From assembly GCA_020830965.2 (NCBI GenBank), contig JACCFC020000013.1, forward strand, positions 1-64,000: 64,000 bases of DNA, in the 5' to 3' direction. Both the position numbers and the translations under genes were made by a program. Below, piece after piece: positions 18,791 through 27,686 of this stretch (position 1 is the stretch's first letter; each line of letters opens with the position of its first letter). The notes under the pieces were generated by a model. The model was not told the DNA's origin. It saw only the letters and a list, made by a program, of their open reading frames with translations, and did no database searches. The DNA comes from Neisseriaceae bacterium TC5R-5 (lineage in GTDB: Bacteria > Pseudomonadota > Gammaproteobacteria > Burkholderiales > Chromobacteriaceae).

Positions 18791-20053
18791 TCACACACCA
18801 CTGAGCAAAGCTTGTGGCAAGGCAATTTGCTGATTGGTGCTGTATTGATAGTCGTGAAAAACGTGCTCGGCCGTCAGTAGCTGGTAACTGCCATCGGCCT
18901 GCTGCAAGGTGGTATCTTTGAGCCGATAAGTATTCTGACCGCAAGTCCAGCAATCAAAATTACGCATCTGCGTACACAAACAGGTTTTATCCCATACCTT
19001 GATACGCTTCTCCCCCGGATGCGCCGCTACTTCGCGGTTATATGCCTCGATATAAGCACAATTACCTTTGGCATCGAGTAAATAACCGTAAGCCTCGCAG
19101 TTGGGGCGAATACCATCACCAATCGCTGGAGAGGATTTAATCATCCGCATCGGATAGCCGGTAGGCGATATCTCATTCACCTCGATATCATCCTCATCAG
19201 CCTTGAAATACTCCTGCTTGATCTTATCGGGCAGGCCACACTCATCGGTGACGGTAAAGCGGGTTGCCACCTGCACAGCTGCGGCGCCCATTTCCAGAAA
19301 ACCGACGGCATCGCTACCGGTGAACACACCACCCGCAGCAATCAATGGAATATTCAGCTGCTGCTCTAATAACCAGTCGCGAATTTCGACCGTGATCGTA
19401 GCCAGATCATATTTAGCCCAATCCATGCCAAAACCGAGATGGCCGCCGGCCAATGGCCCCTCTACCACCACATAATCTGGCAAACGCTGACTACGGGCAC
19501 TTTTTTTCAAAAACAGCTGTAAGGCACGTAAAGAAGAAACAATGATGCCGAGCTTGGCATCGTGAAAACGCGGATGATCCTGCATCAGCGCAAAAGACCC
19601 CAGATGCAGGCCGGCAGCTAAAGTAATGCCGTCAATACCGGCATCCAATGCAGCATGCAAACGTACCCGCAAGGTGTCCTTAGGGCTGTTCATGGTCAGC
19701 TTTTCCATGCAATTGATAAACACCAGGCCATTACCGCGCTTGGCATTCATCGTGCTGCTGACATGCATTCGAGTTGCTTCGGCCAACAGGCCAAGATCGA
19801 ACTGGACAACCGATTTGTCGCTGTTGGCGACATTGAATTTATATTGTTTGAGTTTATCTTTGACGTATTTGGTATTGAAGCGCCGGTCGGTCACAGTGGG
19901 AACCATCGCATCGGAAATATGGCCTATTCCCCCCAGACGGGCAGCTTCCAGTGATAGCGCAGCGGTTGAAATATCTACACCCATACCACCTACCATAATG
20001 GGCACTAAATTATGCTTGCCCAACTGTAGGCGAAAATCATCAACACGCTTCAT
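18791..20053 (-). CDS. Nitronate monooxygenase / 2-nitropropane dioxygenase family flavoprotein
   Basis: 420 residues from ATG 20053, chosen for the GGGAGG 9 bases upstream. It is an FMN TIM-barrel with VPIMVGGMGVDIST at the start, VVVEGPLAGGHLGFG containing the catalytic-type histidine, and IPLIAAGGVFTGSDAVGFLEMGAAAVQ as the phosphate site. The family oxidises nitronates such as propionate-3-nitronate. The C-terminal 90 residues carry a cysteine group (CLCTQMRNFDCWTCG) not found in the short enzymes, suggesting a bound metal or cluster. Convergent with hutD. Confidence 0.85.
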   Translation of the reverse strand: MKRVDDFRLQLGKHNLVPIMVGGMGVDISTAALSLEAARLGGIGHISDAMVPTVTDRRFNTKYVKDKLKQYKFNVANSDKSVVQFDLGLLAEATRMHVSSTMNAKRGNGLVFINCMEKLTMNSPKDTLRVRLHAALDAGIDGITLAAGLHLGSFALMQDHPRFHDAKLGIIVSSLRALQLFLKKSARSQRLPDYVVVEGPLAGGHLGFGMDWAKYDLATITVEIRDWLLEQQLNIPLIAAGGVFTGSDAVGFLEMGAAAVQVATRFTVTDECGLPDKIKQEYFKADEDDIEVNEISPTGYPMRMIKSSPAIGDGIRPNCEAYGYLLDAKGNCAYIEAYNREVAAHPGEKRIKVWDKTCLCTQMRNFDCWTCGQNTYRLKDTTLQQADGSYQLLTAEHVFHDYQYSTNQQIALPQALLSGV

Positions 20054-20264
20054 TAACAAGAGCCTCCCCAGATTGCTGGGCTGCATTATCCGCTGTCAGG
20101 GCCGGAAAATCTATCCTTTTGCGTGTAAGCACCCTAGCTGGCGCGGCTTAAAAAGGGCTTTTCATCGCCTAGCCAACACCTTATGTACGGCCACGAATGA
20201 CCAAATGCCTAGCATACACCAGCCTACTTTCTCACCAGCCAAATTCATCAACACATAATAAACA

Positions 20265-20837
20265 TTACAGCGAACTGATTTCTGCCGTCTTGATCAGGCG
20301 CGCCACATGGCTTAACAGCGCCAGGGAAGCATCGTGCGCAGCACTATCTGCCGCAGCACAGGCATCCTCCACAATCACCACCTCATAATCGCGATCATGC
20401 GCATCACGGGCCGCCGCCTGCACCGCCCAACAAGTACTGACCCCGGCCAGAACAACACGCTCGATCTTCTGCGCACGTAGCGCCGCTTCCAGATCGGTGG
20501 CGTAAAACGGGCTGACGCGATGCTTGATGACGACCAGATCCTCGACCCGCACATCCAGATCAGGATGAAAATCGGTGCCGCTGCTGCCCAACTGCAAAGC
20601 ATTTAACTGGCGTATCGGCCCGAAAAAAGGCGAACGAGCCGGGTGATTCTGATAGCCAGGCCCAAACCCCACTTTCACCTGCACAATCAACCAGTTCTGG
20701 CTGCGGGCATGGGCCAGTACCTGATTAGCGTGGGCAATGATATTGCGCTCGCTGACCTGTTTTGCCGCAGCAGCAATCTTGCCACTGGGATGGGTGATAT
20801 CCATGATGTAATCCAGACCAATAAAAGCAGTTTTCAT
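20265..20837 (-). CDS. Isochorismatase-family cysteine hydrolase
   Basis: 190 residues. The catalytic triad of the family is visible: Asp in AFIGLDYIMD, Lys in LVVIKHRVSPFYATDLE and Cys in VVLAGVSTCWAVQAAARDA. Members hydrolyse amides or vinyl ethers such as nicotinamide, ureidoacrylate or isochorismate; the substrate is not evident. Its start codon overlaps the stop of the MFS exporter gene by four bases (ATGA), so the two are translationally coupled. Confidence 0.88.
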   Translation of the reverse strand: MKTAFIGLDYIMDITHPSGKIAAAAKQVSERNIIAHANQVLAHARSQNWLIVQVKVGFGPGYQNHPARSPFFGPIRQLNALQLGSSGTDFHPDLDVRVEDLVVIKHRVSPFYATDLEAALRAQKIERVVLAGVSTCWAVQAAARDAHDRDYEVVIVEDACAAADSAAHDASLALLSHVARLIKTAEISSL

Positions 20838-22441
20838 AGCGGTTGCTCATTTTCTTTATCGTGAGGGGAAGCGGAGATATGCAAGGTATAGGGCGGTAAC
20901 TTCAAACTAATAACAAAACAGACAGCCGCCAGCAGTGCACAGGCGAGATAAACATGGTGCACGCCGGCCATTAAACCGGAGCGCGCCAGCTCCAGCAAAG
21001 GCTCCGCCGGCACGCCCTGCTGCTGGGCCAGCTGCAACAAAGCATGGTGATCTTCCTGACGCACCAGCACCTGCGGTGTGGCCAATAGCTGCACAATACC
21101 GCTATCGCTGATGTGCGCGGCCGTCAAGCCGCTATTGATATGACGGCTGTAGGCAAAGTTGACAATCATCGCAGCAATGCTGGTGCCCAACATACTGCCA
21201 AGCATACGCATCGTTTGGATCAAGGCCGATGCCACCCCCAGATGCTGACGCGCCACCGCTGCCTGAATCTGTATGGTCAGATTAGGTAATTGAAAACCCA
21301 GGCTCAAACCACATAAGCCAAAAATCGCCATCAGCAAAGCGCGTGGCGTGTGCGGGGTAACCGTCGCCAGACACAGGCTGCCAATAAATAAGCCGATTAA
21401 ACCATAAGCCACCAAACGCTCGGGGTGCTGCAGATACTGCAGCAAGCGGCCATTCAAAATACTGCCTATCGTCACCGAGATCAGCAGCGGCGTCAGCATC
21501 AAACCAGCCTGATTAGGCGACAGACCGAAACTACCCTGCAATAACAAGGGGGTGTAAAACACCAGCGCAAACATCACCAGCCCGCTTAACACCCCTAAAA
21601 TCGATAAATAGCGCACCGCCGAACTGGCAAACAGAATCATCGGGATAACCGGTGCCTGACTGCGTGATTGATGACGGATAAAAAGCAAGCCAGCCACCAC
21701 CGCACCACTCAATAAGACGATAAAAATCCAGCTGCTTAAACCGACACTTTGCCCCTCCTCGGTGGCCAGCAATAAAGTCACCATGGCCACCGCCAGCAAG
21801 ACCGCCCCCAGCCAATCAATCGTTTTGTCCCGGCCATCGTGATGAACGATTTTCGGCAGATAGCGCCAGATAATCGGAAAAGCCAATAGCGCAACCGGTA
21901 CGTTCACATAAAACACACTGCGCCAGCCAAAGTGCTCGGTCATCCAGCCACCCAGCGCCGGTCCTACCGCCGAGGCAATCCCGAAAGACGCCGATAACAT
22001 CGCTTGCCAGCGCACCCGCTGCAGACGATCAGGAAACAAATCGGTCACCGAAGCAAACGCCACCCCGGTGAGCATGCCACCACCCACGCCCTGCAAACCG
22101 CGCGCCAGGATTAATTGCAACATGCTTTCCGCCATCCCGCACAGCACCGAGGCCAGCGTAAACAACACAATAGAGGCCAGCACAAAGGGCTTACGGCCAT
22201 ATAGATCGCCAACGCGGCCAATAATGGGGATCATCACGGCATTCGTCATCAAGTAAGACGAGGCAATCCACGGGTACAGGCTATAGCCCTGCAACTCCGC
22301 CACAATGCGCGGCATGGCCGTCCCAACGACGGTACTATCCAGCGCAACCAACATAATCAGCAGCGAAATGCCGATCATCGCCGATAGCGAAGCTAGATAC
22401 GGTCGCGCAGCTAAGGTTTCAGTATTCATCAGAGGTGACAC
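20834..22441 (-). CDS. DHA2-family (EmrB/QacA-type) 14-helix drug exporter
   Basis: 535 residues from a GTG at 22441, or 531 from the ATG at 22429; neither has a good ribosome binding site. Hydrophobic helices fill the protein. Family motifs are LDSTVVGTAMPRIVAELQG in the first helix region, GRVGDLYGRKPFV (motif A) and GVGGGMLTGVAF with GPALGGWMTEHFGWRSVFYVNVP (motif C). It uses the proton gradient to export lipophilic compounds across the inner membrane. Coupled to the isochorismatase-like hydrolase, suggesting a joint resistance or secretion role. No regulator is adjacent. Confidence 0.9.
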   Translation of the reverse strand: MSPLMNTETLAARPYLASLSAMIGISLLIMLVALDSTVVGTAMPRIVAELQGYSLYPWIASSYLMTNAVMIPIIGRVGDLYGRKPFVLASIVLFTLASVLCGMAESMLQLILARGLQGVGGGMLTGVAFASVTDLFPDRLQRVRWQAMLSASFGIASAVGPALGGWMTEHFGWRSVFYVNVPVALLAFPIIWRYLPKIVHHDGRDKTIDWLGAVLLAVAMVTLLLATEEGQSVGLSSWIFIVLLSGAVVAGLLFIRHQSRSQAPVIPMILFASSAVRYLSILGVLSGLVMFALVFYTPLLLQGSFGLSPNQAGLMLTPLLISVTIGSILNGRLLQYLQHPERLVAYGLIGLFIGSLCLATVTPHTPRALLMAIFGLCGLSLGFQLPNLTIQIQAAVARQHLGVASALIQTMRMLGSMLGTSIAAMIVNFAYSRHINSGLTAAHISDSGIVQLLATPQVLVRQEDHHALLQLAQQQGVPAEPLLELARSGLMAGVHHVYLACALLAAVCFVISLKLPPYTLHISASPHDKENEQPL

Positions 22442-22559
22442 GATAAGGAAAAAAACGGGGAATTCAATGCAAAGCTAGCAGCCGCCTGAACAAGCGTTGC
22501 AGAATAAAGTTGGGCTGGTAGCGCGTCAACCAGCGTGCGGGAATTTACGTGAGTTTATG

Positions 22560-22678
22560 TTAAGAGCCACTAACAGAATCGCTGATTCAGCGTTGTACTT
22601 CCTTGCCGTAGCACTGCTACTGTCTGCGTCGGCGCGCATTGACTCAGCGGCTCTTTGAGGCCTTGTTAGCGGCTCTAA
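22560..22678 (-). repeat. Correia-like repeat, copy B (inverted)
   Basis: 119 bases bounded by ttaagagccactaac and gttagcggctctaa. Its core reads gtagcactgctactgtctgc, the complement of the core in the other copies. The small central hairpin is gtagc-agt-gctac here but gtacc-agt-ggtac in copy C, a compensatory change. It is upstream of the MFS exporter start. Confidence 0.88.
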
Positions 22679-22802
22679 CTCACCGCAAACGCCAAGGCTT
22701 CGCCACAAAACAAAAACCAAGATCTACATTCACTAAAAAACGAATTTTATTATTTAGGCATGAAAATAATTTCAAAAAATGTCAATACATTAAAACATGT
22801 AA

Positions 22803-22819
22803 GAGCCTGTTCACGATTC
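22803..22819 (+). mobile_element. Isolated end of the IS5-like element seen at the left edge
   Basis: The 17 bases gagcctgttcacgattc equal the terminus at 129-145 in inverted orientation, but no transposase follows; the sequence runs directly into the MITE at 22820. It is therefore an IS end left by deletion or by a nested insertion. Confidence 0.6.
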
Positions 22820-22934
22820 GGCTCTGTTGCATAAATCTTAGGTAGGGCGAGCTTCCCCTTTCCCCAAACAAATTTATGCCACAGAGCCCTAGAGAACTAA
22901 ACGCTATTTCTCTTGTGATTTATGCAATAAAGCC
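22820..22934. mobile_element. 115-bp MITE with IS903/IS5-type terminal repeats and a nested third repeat
   Basis: Left terminus ggctctgttgcataaatc and right terminus gatttatgcaataaagcc are inverted repeats matching at 16 of 18 bases; the form resembles the 18-bp ends of IS903-type elements (ggctttgttgaataaatc). An internal inverted copy, aatttatgccacagagcc, ends at 22888, so a 69-bp unit is nested in the 115-bp one. No matching flanking target duplication was found. Confidence 0.7.
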
Positions 22935-22996
22935 AGCCGCAACGATGACTTGTTCGAACTATCCTTAAGTTAAGTTCGTCGCAGCGGGGAGTCGTG

Positions 22997-23767
22997 ATGC
23001 AACAGTCAAATCAAACCCTTTGCTTTGCCATTGCTTTATCTGGTTTTTGCCATGCTGTGGTGGCAGAAACACTGAACTTGGTGACTTTCCCCATTCCTGG
23101 TCATGTTGAAAGCAGCGAGCGCGGCACTTTTATCGACTTAACCAAGGCGATAGCCCAAAAATCAAACATTACGATAACAATTAGCGTCGAACCCCCTCCC
23201 AGAGCCATTAATAATTTTTTTGAAGGCAAATACAACGCCATCTTTCCAGCGCTCAATAGCTTTTACTCCAAAAATGCGGTGATTGTTAGAACGATGGAAA
23301 CTATGGACTGCAAAGAAGACTTTGCTTTTGTCAGAAGTGGTCGTCCTGCTATTAGCAAACTGAATGAGCTGAAAGGTTTGACCGTTGGCCTAACCAAGGG
23401 CTATCCCTATGCGGAATCGATCACCAAGAGCCAGGACTATCGTATTTCTTATGCCTTAAGCGACGAAATCAATTTAAAGATGCTAGCGGCTGGGCGAATA
23501 GATGCTTTTATTCTGGATGAAAAGACCGGCGCACAAGCATCCGCACGGCTGAATCTTGCGAATAAAGTACAATTTGATAAACATCATCCTATTTCCCGCA
23601 TGGAAGTTTTTTATGCTTTTCAAAACTCGCCACGCGGCAAAGATTTAGCGGGGAAATTTTCCGCCGCGCTGACGGCGATGAAAAAAAGTGGTGAATATAA
23701 AAGGATTAGCAAAGGGATTACTTTAGGTGGTGCCTGTATCAATCCGGCTAACAGTAAAACCCACTAA
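22997..23767 (+). CDS. Periplasmic solute-binding protein, family 3
   Basis: 256 residues from the ATG at 22997, five bases after GGGGAG; a GTG three bases earlier is too close to the site. A signal peptide ends near CHAVVA. The mature part (LNLVTFPIPGHVESSERGTF, GLTVGLTKGYPYAESITKS, RIDAFILDEKTGAQA) fits the bacterial family 3 fold, of the kind often lacking a transporter and found near signalling genes. Ligand unknown. The last 20 bases overlap the end of the convergent radC-like gene. Confidence 0.8.
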   Translation: MQQSNQTLCFAIALSGFCHAVVAETLNLVTFPIPGHVESSERGTFIDLTKAIAQKSNITITISVEPPPRAINNFFEGKYNAIFPALNSFYSKNAVIVRTMETMDCKEDFAFVRSGRPAISKLNELKGLTVGLTKGYPYAESITKSQDYRISYALSDEINLKMLAAGRIDAFILDEKTGAQASARLNLANKVQFDKHHPISRMEVFYAFQNSPRGKDLAGKFSAALTAMKKSGEYKRISKGITLGGACINPANSKTH

Positions 23768-24185
23768 CAAAATCGCTGAGTGCCTTAAAACTGACGTAAT
23801 GATGGGTGCTGATGATTAAATAGTCTTCCAGTTTGATATTCAGAATACGGCCGACCTGAATCAGCCGGTCAGTGACGTCTTTATCGCTCTCGGATGGCTT
23901 AAGGCTGCAGGAAGGGTGGTTGTGAACGGCAATGATGCGGGTGGCGTTTTTCATCACCGCAATACGGTAGACATTCATCGGCTTCACCGTGGTGGAGCGC
24001 ACGCCGCCCAGACTGACCAGCTCAATATAGAGGATGTAACCGGCGGTATTCATGCCGATGATCCAGAAGTGTTCTTTTTCGCGATCGGTTTTGTTTTCGC
24101 GCAGCAGGATGCGCTGCATGATGGCGTAGACGTCGTCAGGGTGGCTGATCTGCTTTTTACCCTTGTCGCTGAGTTTGGTTTGCAT
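23748..24185 (-). CDS. RadC-like JAB/MPN-domain protein (stand-alone domain)
   Basis: 145 residues; full RadC has about 220 and includes an N-terminal helix-hairpin-helix region that is missing here. The JAMM metal motif is intact: Glu in YILYIELVSLGG, then HNHPSCSLKPSESDKDVT with two His and the Asp. Short RadC-like proteins of this type (YkfG/YeeS-like) occur on mobile elements and near toxin systems; biochemical function is unproven. Its start has only a weak binding site. The 3' end overlaps the solute-binding protein gene by 20 bases. Confidence 0.85.
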   Translation of the reverse strand: MQTKLSDKGKKQISHPDDVYAIMQRILLRENKTDREKEHFWIIGMNTAGYILYIELVSLGGVRSTTVKPMNVYRIAVMKNATRIIAVHNHPSCSLKPSESDKDVTDRLIQVGRILNIKLEDYLIISTHHYVSFKALSDFVSGFYC

Positions 24186-24267
24186 GGCGGTAGGCAGAGG
24201 GAGAAATGAGGCAGGTGGCGCTTAATATACCATTGGGAAGAGGGGGTGGTAAGCCTGGCTTGCCGGT

Positions 24268-24293
24268 GCCCCACCCCGTTGCGGGGTGGGGGC
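24268..24293. terminator. GC-rich hairpin between tcyP and the radC-like gene
   Basis: An 11-bp stem (gccccaccccg with cggggtgggg plus a bulge) closes a 3-base loop, 14 bases past the tcyP stop on the minus strand. There is no T run, so termination would be inefficient or factor-dependent. Confidence 0.45.
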
Positions 24294-24306
24294 TAAGGGG
24301 TGGCGC

Positions 24307-25674
24307 TTACTTCGCTTGCAGAATGTCTTGGTCGGTTTGTTTCAGCCATTGGCTGGTTAGCGTGCCAGCCGTCATGGAGCCGCTGACATTCAGCGCGGTA
24401 CGCCCCATATCGATTAGCGGTTCTACCGAGATCAGCAAGGCCACCAGCGTAACGGGCAGGCCCATGGCCGGCAGCACAATCAGCGCGGCAAAGGTGGCTC
24501 CACCGCCGACACCGGCCACGCCAGCGGAGCTGATGGTAACCATCGCCACCAGGCTGGCGATCCACCAGGGGTCAAACGGGTTAATGCCAACGGTGGGTGC
24601 CACCATCACGGCCAGCATGGCCGGATAAAGACCGGCACAGCCATTCTGGCCAATCGTGGCGCCAAAGGAGGCGGAGAAGCTGGCGATGCTTTCCGGCACG
24701 CCCAGACGGCGGGTTTGTGTTTCAATATTCAGCGGGATGCTGGCGGCGCTGGAACGGCTGGTAAAGGCGAAGCTCAGCACCGGCCAGGCTTTGCGGAAAT
24801 ACGCGCGCGGACTAATGCCATTTATCGCCAGTAATAGCGCATGCACGCCAAACATCAGCAGCAGGCCTAGGTAGGAGGCGAGCACAAAATGCCCCAGCTT
24901 GATGATGTCTTGCAGGTTCGACCCGGCCACCATCTTGGTCATCAGCGCCATTACGCCATAGGGGGTGAAGATCATCACCAGGCGCACCAGCTTCATCACC
25001 CAGGCTTGCAGGGTGTCGATAGCACGCAATACCGCCTGGCCTTTGGCCGCGTCATCTTTGGCCAGTTGCAGCGCGGCGATGCCGAGAAACACCGCAAAAA
25101 TTACCACACTGATGATGGAGGTGGGGTTGGCGCCGGTGAGTTCGGCAAACGGATTGCGTGGGATGAAAGACAGCAGTACTTGCGGCAGGGTCAGGTCAGC
25201 CACTTTGCCCAAGTAGTTATTTTCGATGGCCGCCAGACGCGCGCTTTCCTGACCGCCTTGCACCAGTCCGTGGGCGGTCAGGCCGAACAGATAGCTCATC
25301 AGTACGCCGACTAGCGCGGCAATCAACGTGGTAAACAACAGGGTGCCTATTGTTAAGACGCTGATACGCCCCAGCGAGCCGGCATTATGTAGCCGCGCTA
25401 CCGCACTGAGGATGGAGGCCAGCACCAGCGGCATCACTATCATCTGCAAGAGTTGCACATAGCCGTTACCCACGATATTGAACCAGCTGATTGAGTCTTT
25501 CAGTATCGGGTTATCCGCACCATAAATCGCTTGTAATGCCAGGCCAAACAGTACGCCCACACCTAAACCGATTAATACTTTTTTCGCCAGACTCCACTGA
25601 GTACGGCGTGTCAGCGCTAGCCCCCATAGGAGCAGAATAAAAGCCAGTATGTTGAGTACAAGGGCAAAGGTCAT
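24307..25674 (-). CDS. tcyP: L-cystine symporter
   Basis: 455 residues from ATG 25674. It belongs to the dicarboxylate/amino-acid:cation symporter (DAACS) family: eight transmembrane helices with re-entrant hairpins, the [19 protein letters not shown] and [20 protein letters not shown] segments, and the C-terminal [17 protein letters not shown]. The N-terminal [16 protein letters not shown] and overall length match TcyP/YdjN, which imports cystine with high affinity. An upstream in-frame start 30 bases earlier has no site. Its 230-base leader contains a candidate structured RNA. Confidence 0.88.
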   Translation of the reverse strand: MTFALVLNILAFILLLWGLALTRRTQWSLAKKVLIGLGVGVLFGLALQAIYGADNPILKDSISWFNIVGNGYVQLLQMIVMPLVLASILSAVARLHNAGSLGRISVLTIGTLLFTTLIAALVGVLMSYLFGLTAHGLVQGGQESARLAAIENNYLGKVADLTLPQVLLSFIPRNPFAELTGANPTSIISVVIFAVFLGIAALQLAKDDAAKGQAVLRAIDTLQAWVMKLVRLVMIFTPYGVMALMTKMVAGSNLQDIIKLGHFVLASYLGLLLMFGVHALLLAINGISPRAYFRKAWPVLSFAFTSRSSAASIPLNIETQTRRLGVPESIASFSASFGATIGQNGCAGLYPAMLAVMVAPTVGINPFDPWWIASLVAMVTISSAGVAGVGGGATFAALIVLPAMGLPVTLVALLISVEPLIDMGRTALNVSGSMTAGTLTSQWLKQTDQDILQAK

Positions 25675-25740
25675 GATGTTGTTTCTCTGAAGGAAGGGAA
25701 TCACCCTTTTAAAATTAAAAACTTAACATCCATTTTTAAA

Positions 25741-25827
25741 CGGGCTTGCCAAGCTAGGCAGGGCGTTTTTAGGGCCTCAGCCACTTAACGCCATCCGTTT
25801 AGGCGGCCAAGCATAACGTCAAGCCCG
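25741..25827 (-). ncRNA. Candidate structured leader RNA upstream of tcyP
   Basis: Read on the minus strand, cgggcttg (25827-25820) pairs with caagcccg (25748-25741) as a closing stem. Inside are ggcgtt/aacgcc enclosing ggc-tgag-gcc, and a small ccg-cctaaa-cgg hairpin. The element ends about 67 bases before the tcyP ATG and is followed by T-rich sequence. It could be an aceK terminator region or a cis-regulatory element for tcyP; it matches no riboswitch I know. Confidence 0.35.
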
Positions 25828-25903
25828 CCTTTTTGTCATCTTCCCCTAATACCCGGCAGTTAATTTGATCGGGCATGTGTAACCGTGTCTGTTTAGCGCC
25901 ATA

Positions 25904-27664
25904 TCACGCAAAATATTGCGGATAGCGGTGGATAAACCGCTCCTCTTCCGGGTAAGGGTAAAAGTCTTCAATATACCCATCGCTAATCCGCTGCTGTCTT
26001 TGCTGCCAGAAGTTGGCCTGGAGTAAGTCGGCGTGATATTCCATAAATACTTTTCTGATTTCCGGGTCGCCCAGTAAAAAACTGGCAAATTCTTCCGGAA
26101 AGACATCATTGCGTGCTACTGGGTACCAAACTTCGCCTGACATTTCCATTTCCGGGTTGGGGGCGATGGGGATATGGCGGAAATGGCAATCGGTCATGTA
26201 TTCAATTTCATCGTAATCGTAAAAAATCACCCGGCCATAGCGGGTAACGCCGAAGTTTTTGAACAACATATCTCCCGGGAAAATATTCGCCGAGGCCAGT
26301 TCTTTAATTGCTTGACCATAGTCTTTGATGATTCTGGTTTTTTCGGTTTTATCACAGTTCATTAAATAGAGATTCAGCGGTTTCATGCGGCGCTCTATAT
26401 AAAGGTGTTTGATAATCACTTGGTCGGCAAATTCCTCCAGCATTGATGGCGCTAATGTTCTTAATTCCTGCAGCAGTTCTTCGGTAAAGCGGTGTTTGGG
26501 GAAGGCGACATTGGAAAATTCCAGCGTATCCGCCAGACGGCCAACCCGGTCGTGTTTTTTGACTAATTGATATTTGGCGATAACGGTTTTTCTATCGACT
26601 TCTTTGCTTACCCCAAAAACGTCTTTGATTAATTTGAACACATAAGGGTAAGAGGGCAGGGTAAAGACCAGCATAACCAGGCCACGAATACCAGGGGCGA
26701 TCATGAATTCATCGTTGGAGTGTTGCAGGTGCTGCATAAAATCACGGTAAAAAGTGTTTTTACCCTGTTTTTGCAAGCCAAGCATGGTGTAGAGCTCGGC
26801 CTTGGTTTTGCCCGGCAGCATGCCGGTTAAAAAACGTATATAGCCGGAGGGGACTTCCATGTCGGCCAGAAAATAGGCTCGGCTAAAAGAGAACAGCATG
26901 CCGATTTGCCAGGGTTCCAGCAGGATAATATCGAGCGATAAGCCGGCCTTGGCATCGTTTAACACCGGAATCGCAAACGGATAAATATTGCTGCCATTAA
27001 TGACTTTGCCAAAAATATAAGCCGCTTTATTGCGATAAAAGGGAGTGGCCAGTACTTGTATCTGGTAATTGGCTTCCGGCTTTGGCCATTGCTGGCGCAG
27101 ATATTCATCAGCGCGTTTGAGAATCAGGCGTAAATCACGGCGTAAATCGGTGAATGGGATTTGCCAATTAAAGTCATGAATGATGTTGGTGATGGTGTGG
27201 CGGAAGTTTTTGGGGCTAGGGTAGTAGCTACGGTAAGAGGGTGGGTCGGATTCTATATATTCGGTAGAAATGGCTGGACGAATAAAAATAAAGTCATTAT
27301 TAAAATAATCCCGATGCAGGATTCGAGTAAAAACCGAATTAAAAAAAGTCTCAGCCAGTTCCGGTTGCTTATGATTGGCCAATAAGGCAATAAAATAGAG
27401 CTTGGCTTGTTGCCAAATTTCGTCGCTTTGTTTGTCGGCATGAAATTCTTTATGCAAGCGCATTACTGTTTCACTGACTCTATCGTCGTAAAACTGAATG
27501 CGCTTGCTGACTGCTTGCTGGATACCTGGCCAGTCCGCCGCTTCAAACAGGGTTTTGGCGCTACGATTACATTCACGAAATAGTCGATAGTGTTTATCGA
27601 AGCCAGCGATTAACGCTTGGGCAATATCACGCGCCACCGGGTTGTAGGACTCAGGTATCTGCAT
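25904..27664 (-). CDS. aceK: Isocitrate dehydrogenase kinase/phosphatase
   Basis: 586 residues, family length 570-600. AceK phosphorylates isocitrate dehydrogenase to divert isocitrate into the glyoxylate shunt on acetate, and dephosphorylates it again. The regulatory domain fills the N-terminal half; the kinase ATP region includes APGIRGLVMLVFTLPSYPYV and the catalytic loop MNCDKTEKTRIIKDYGQA with IFPGDMLFKNFG and YDYDEIEYMTDCHF. GAGG lies 6 bases before the ATG. It follows rluE by 22 bases on the same strand, and its substrate gene icd lies 940 bases away on the other strand. No aceA or aceB is in the window. Confidence 0.95.
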   Translation of the reverse strand: MQIPESYNPVARDIAQALIAGFDKHYRLFRECNRSAKTLFEAADWPGIQQAVSKRIQFYDDRVSETVMRLHKEFHADKQSDEIWQQAKLYFIALLANHKQPELAETFFNSVFTRILHRDYFNNDFIFIRPAISTEYIESDPPSYRSYYPSPKNFRHTITNIIHDFNWQIPFTDLRRDLRLILKRADEYLRQQWPKPEANYQIQVLATPFYRNKAAYIFGKVINGSNIYPFAIPVLNDAKAGLSLDIILLEPWQIGMLFSFSRAYFLADMEVPSGYIRFLTGMLPGKTKAELYTMLGLQKQGKNTFYRDFMQHLQHSNDEFMIAPGIRGLVMLVFTLPSYPYVFKLIKDVFGVSKEVDRKTVIAKYQLVKKHDRVGRLADTLEFSNVAFPKHRFTEELLQELRTLAPSMLEEFADQVIIKHLYIERRMKPLNLYLMNCDKTEKTRIIKDYGQAIKELASANIFPGDMLFKNFGVTRYGRVIFYDYDEIEYMTDCHFRHIPIAPNPEMEMSGEVWYPVARNDVFPEEFASFLLGDPEIRKVFMEYHADLLQANFWQQRQQRISDGYIEDFYPYPEEERFIHRYPQYFA

Positions 27665-27686
27665 TGTTTACCTCATTGAGAAGAAC

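Larger units (their letters stand above)
22442..22996. other. 555-base non-coding region of repeat and IS remnants
   Basis: Between the MFS exporter and the next binding protein lie, in order, a short GC-moderate stretch, the Correia-like copy B (22560-22678), an AT-rich segment, an isolated IS end (22803-22819), and a MITE (22820-22934). No gene was found; frames here are short and lack binding sites. Confidence 0.75.
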
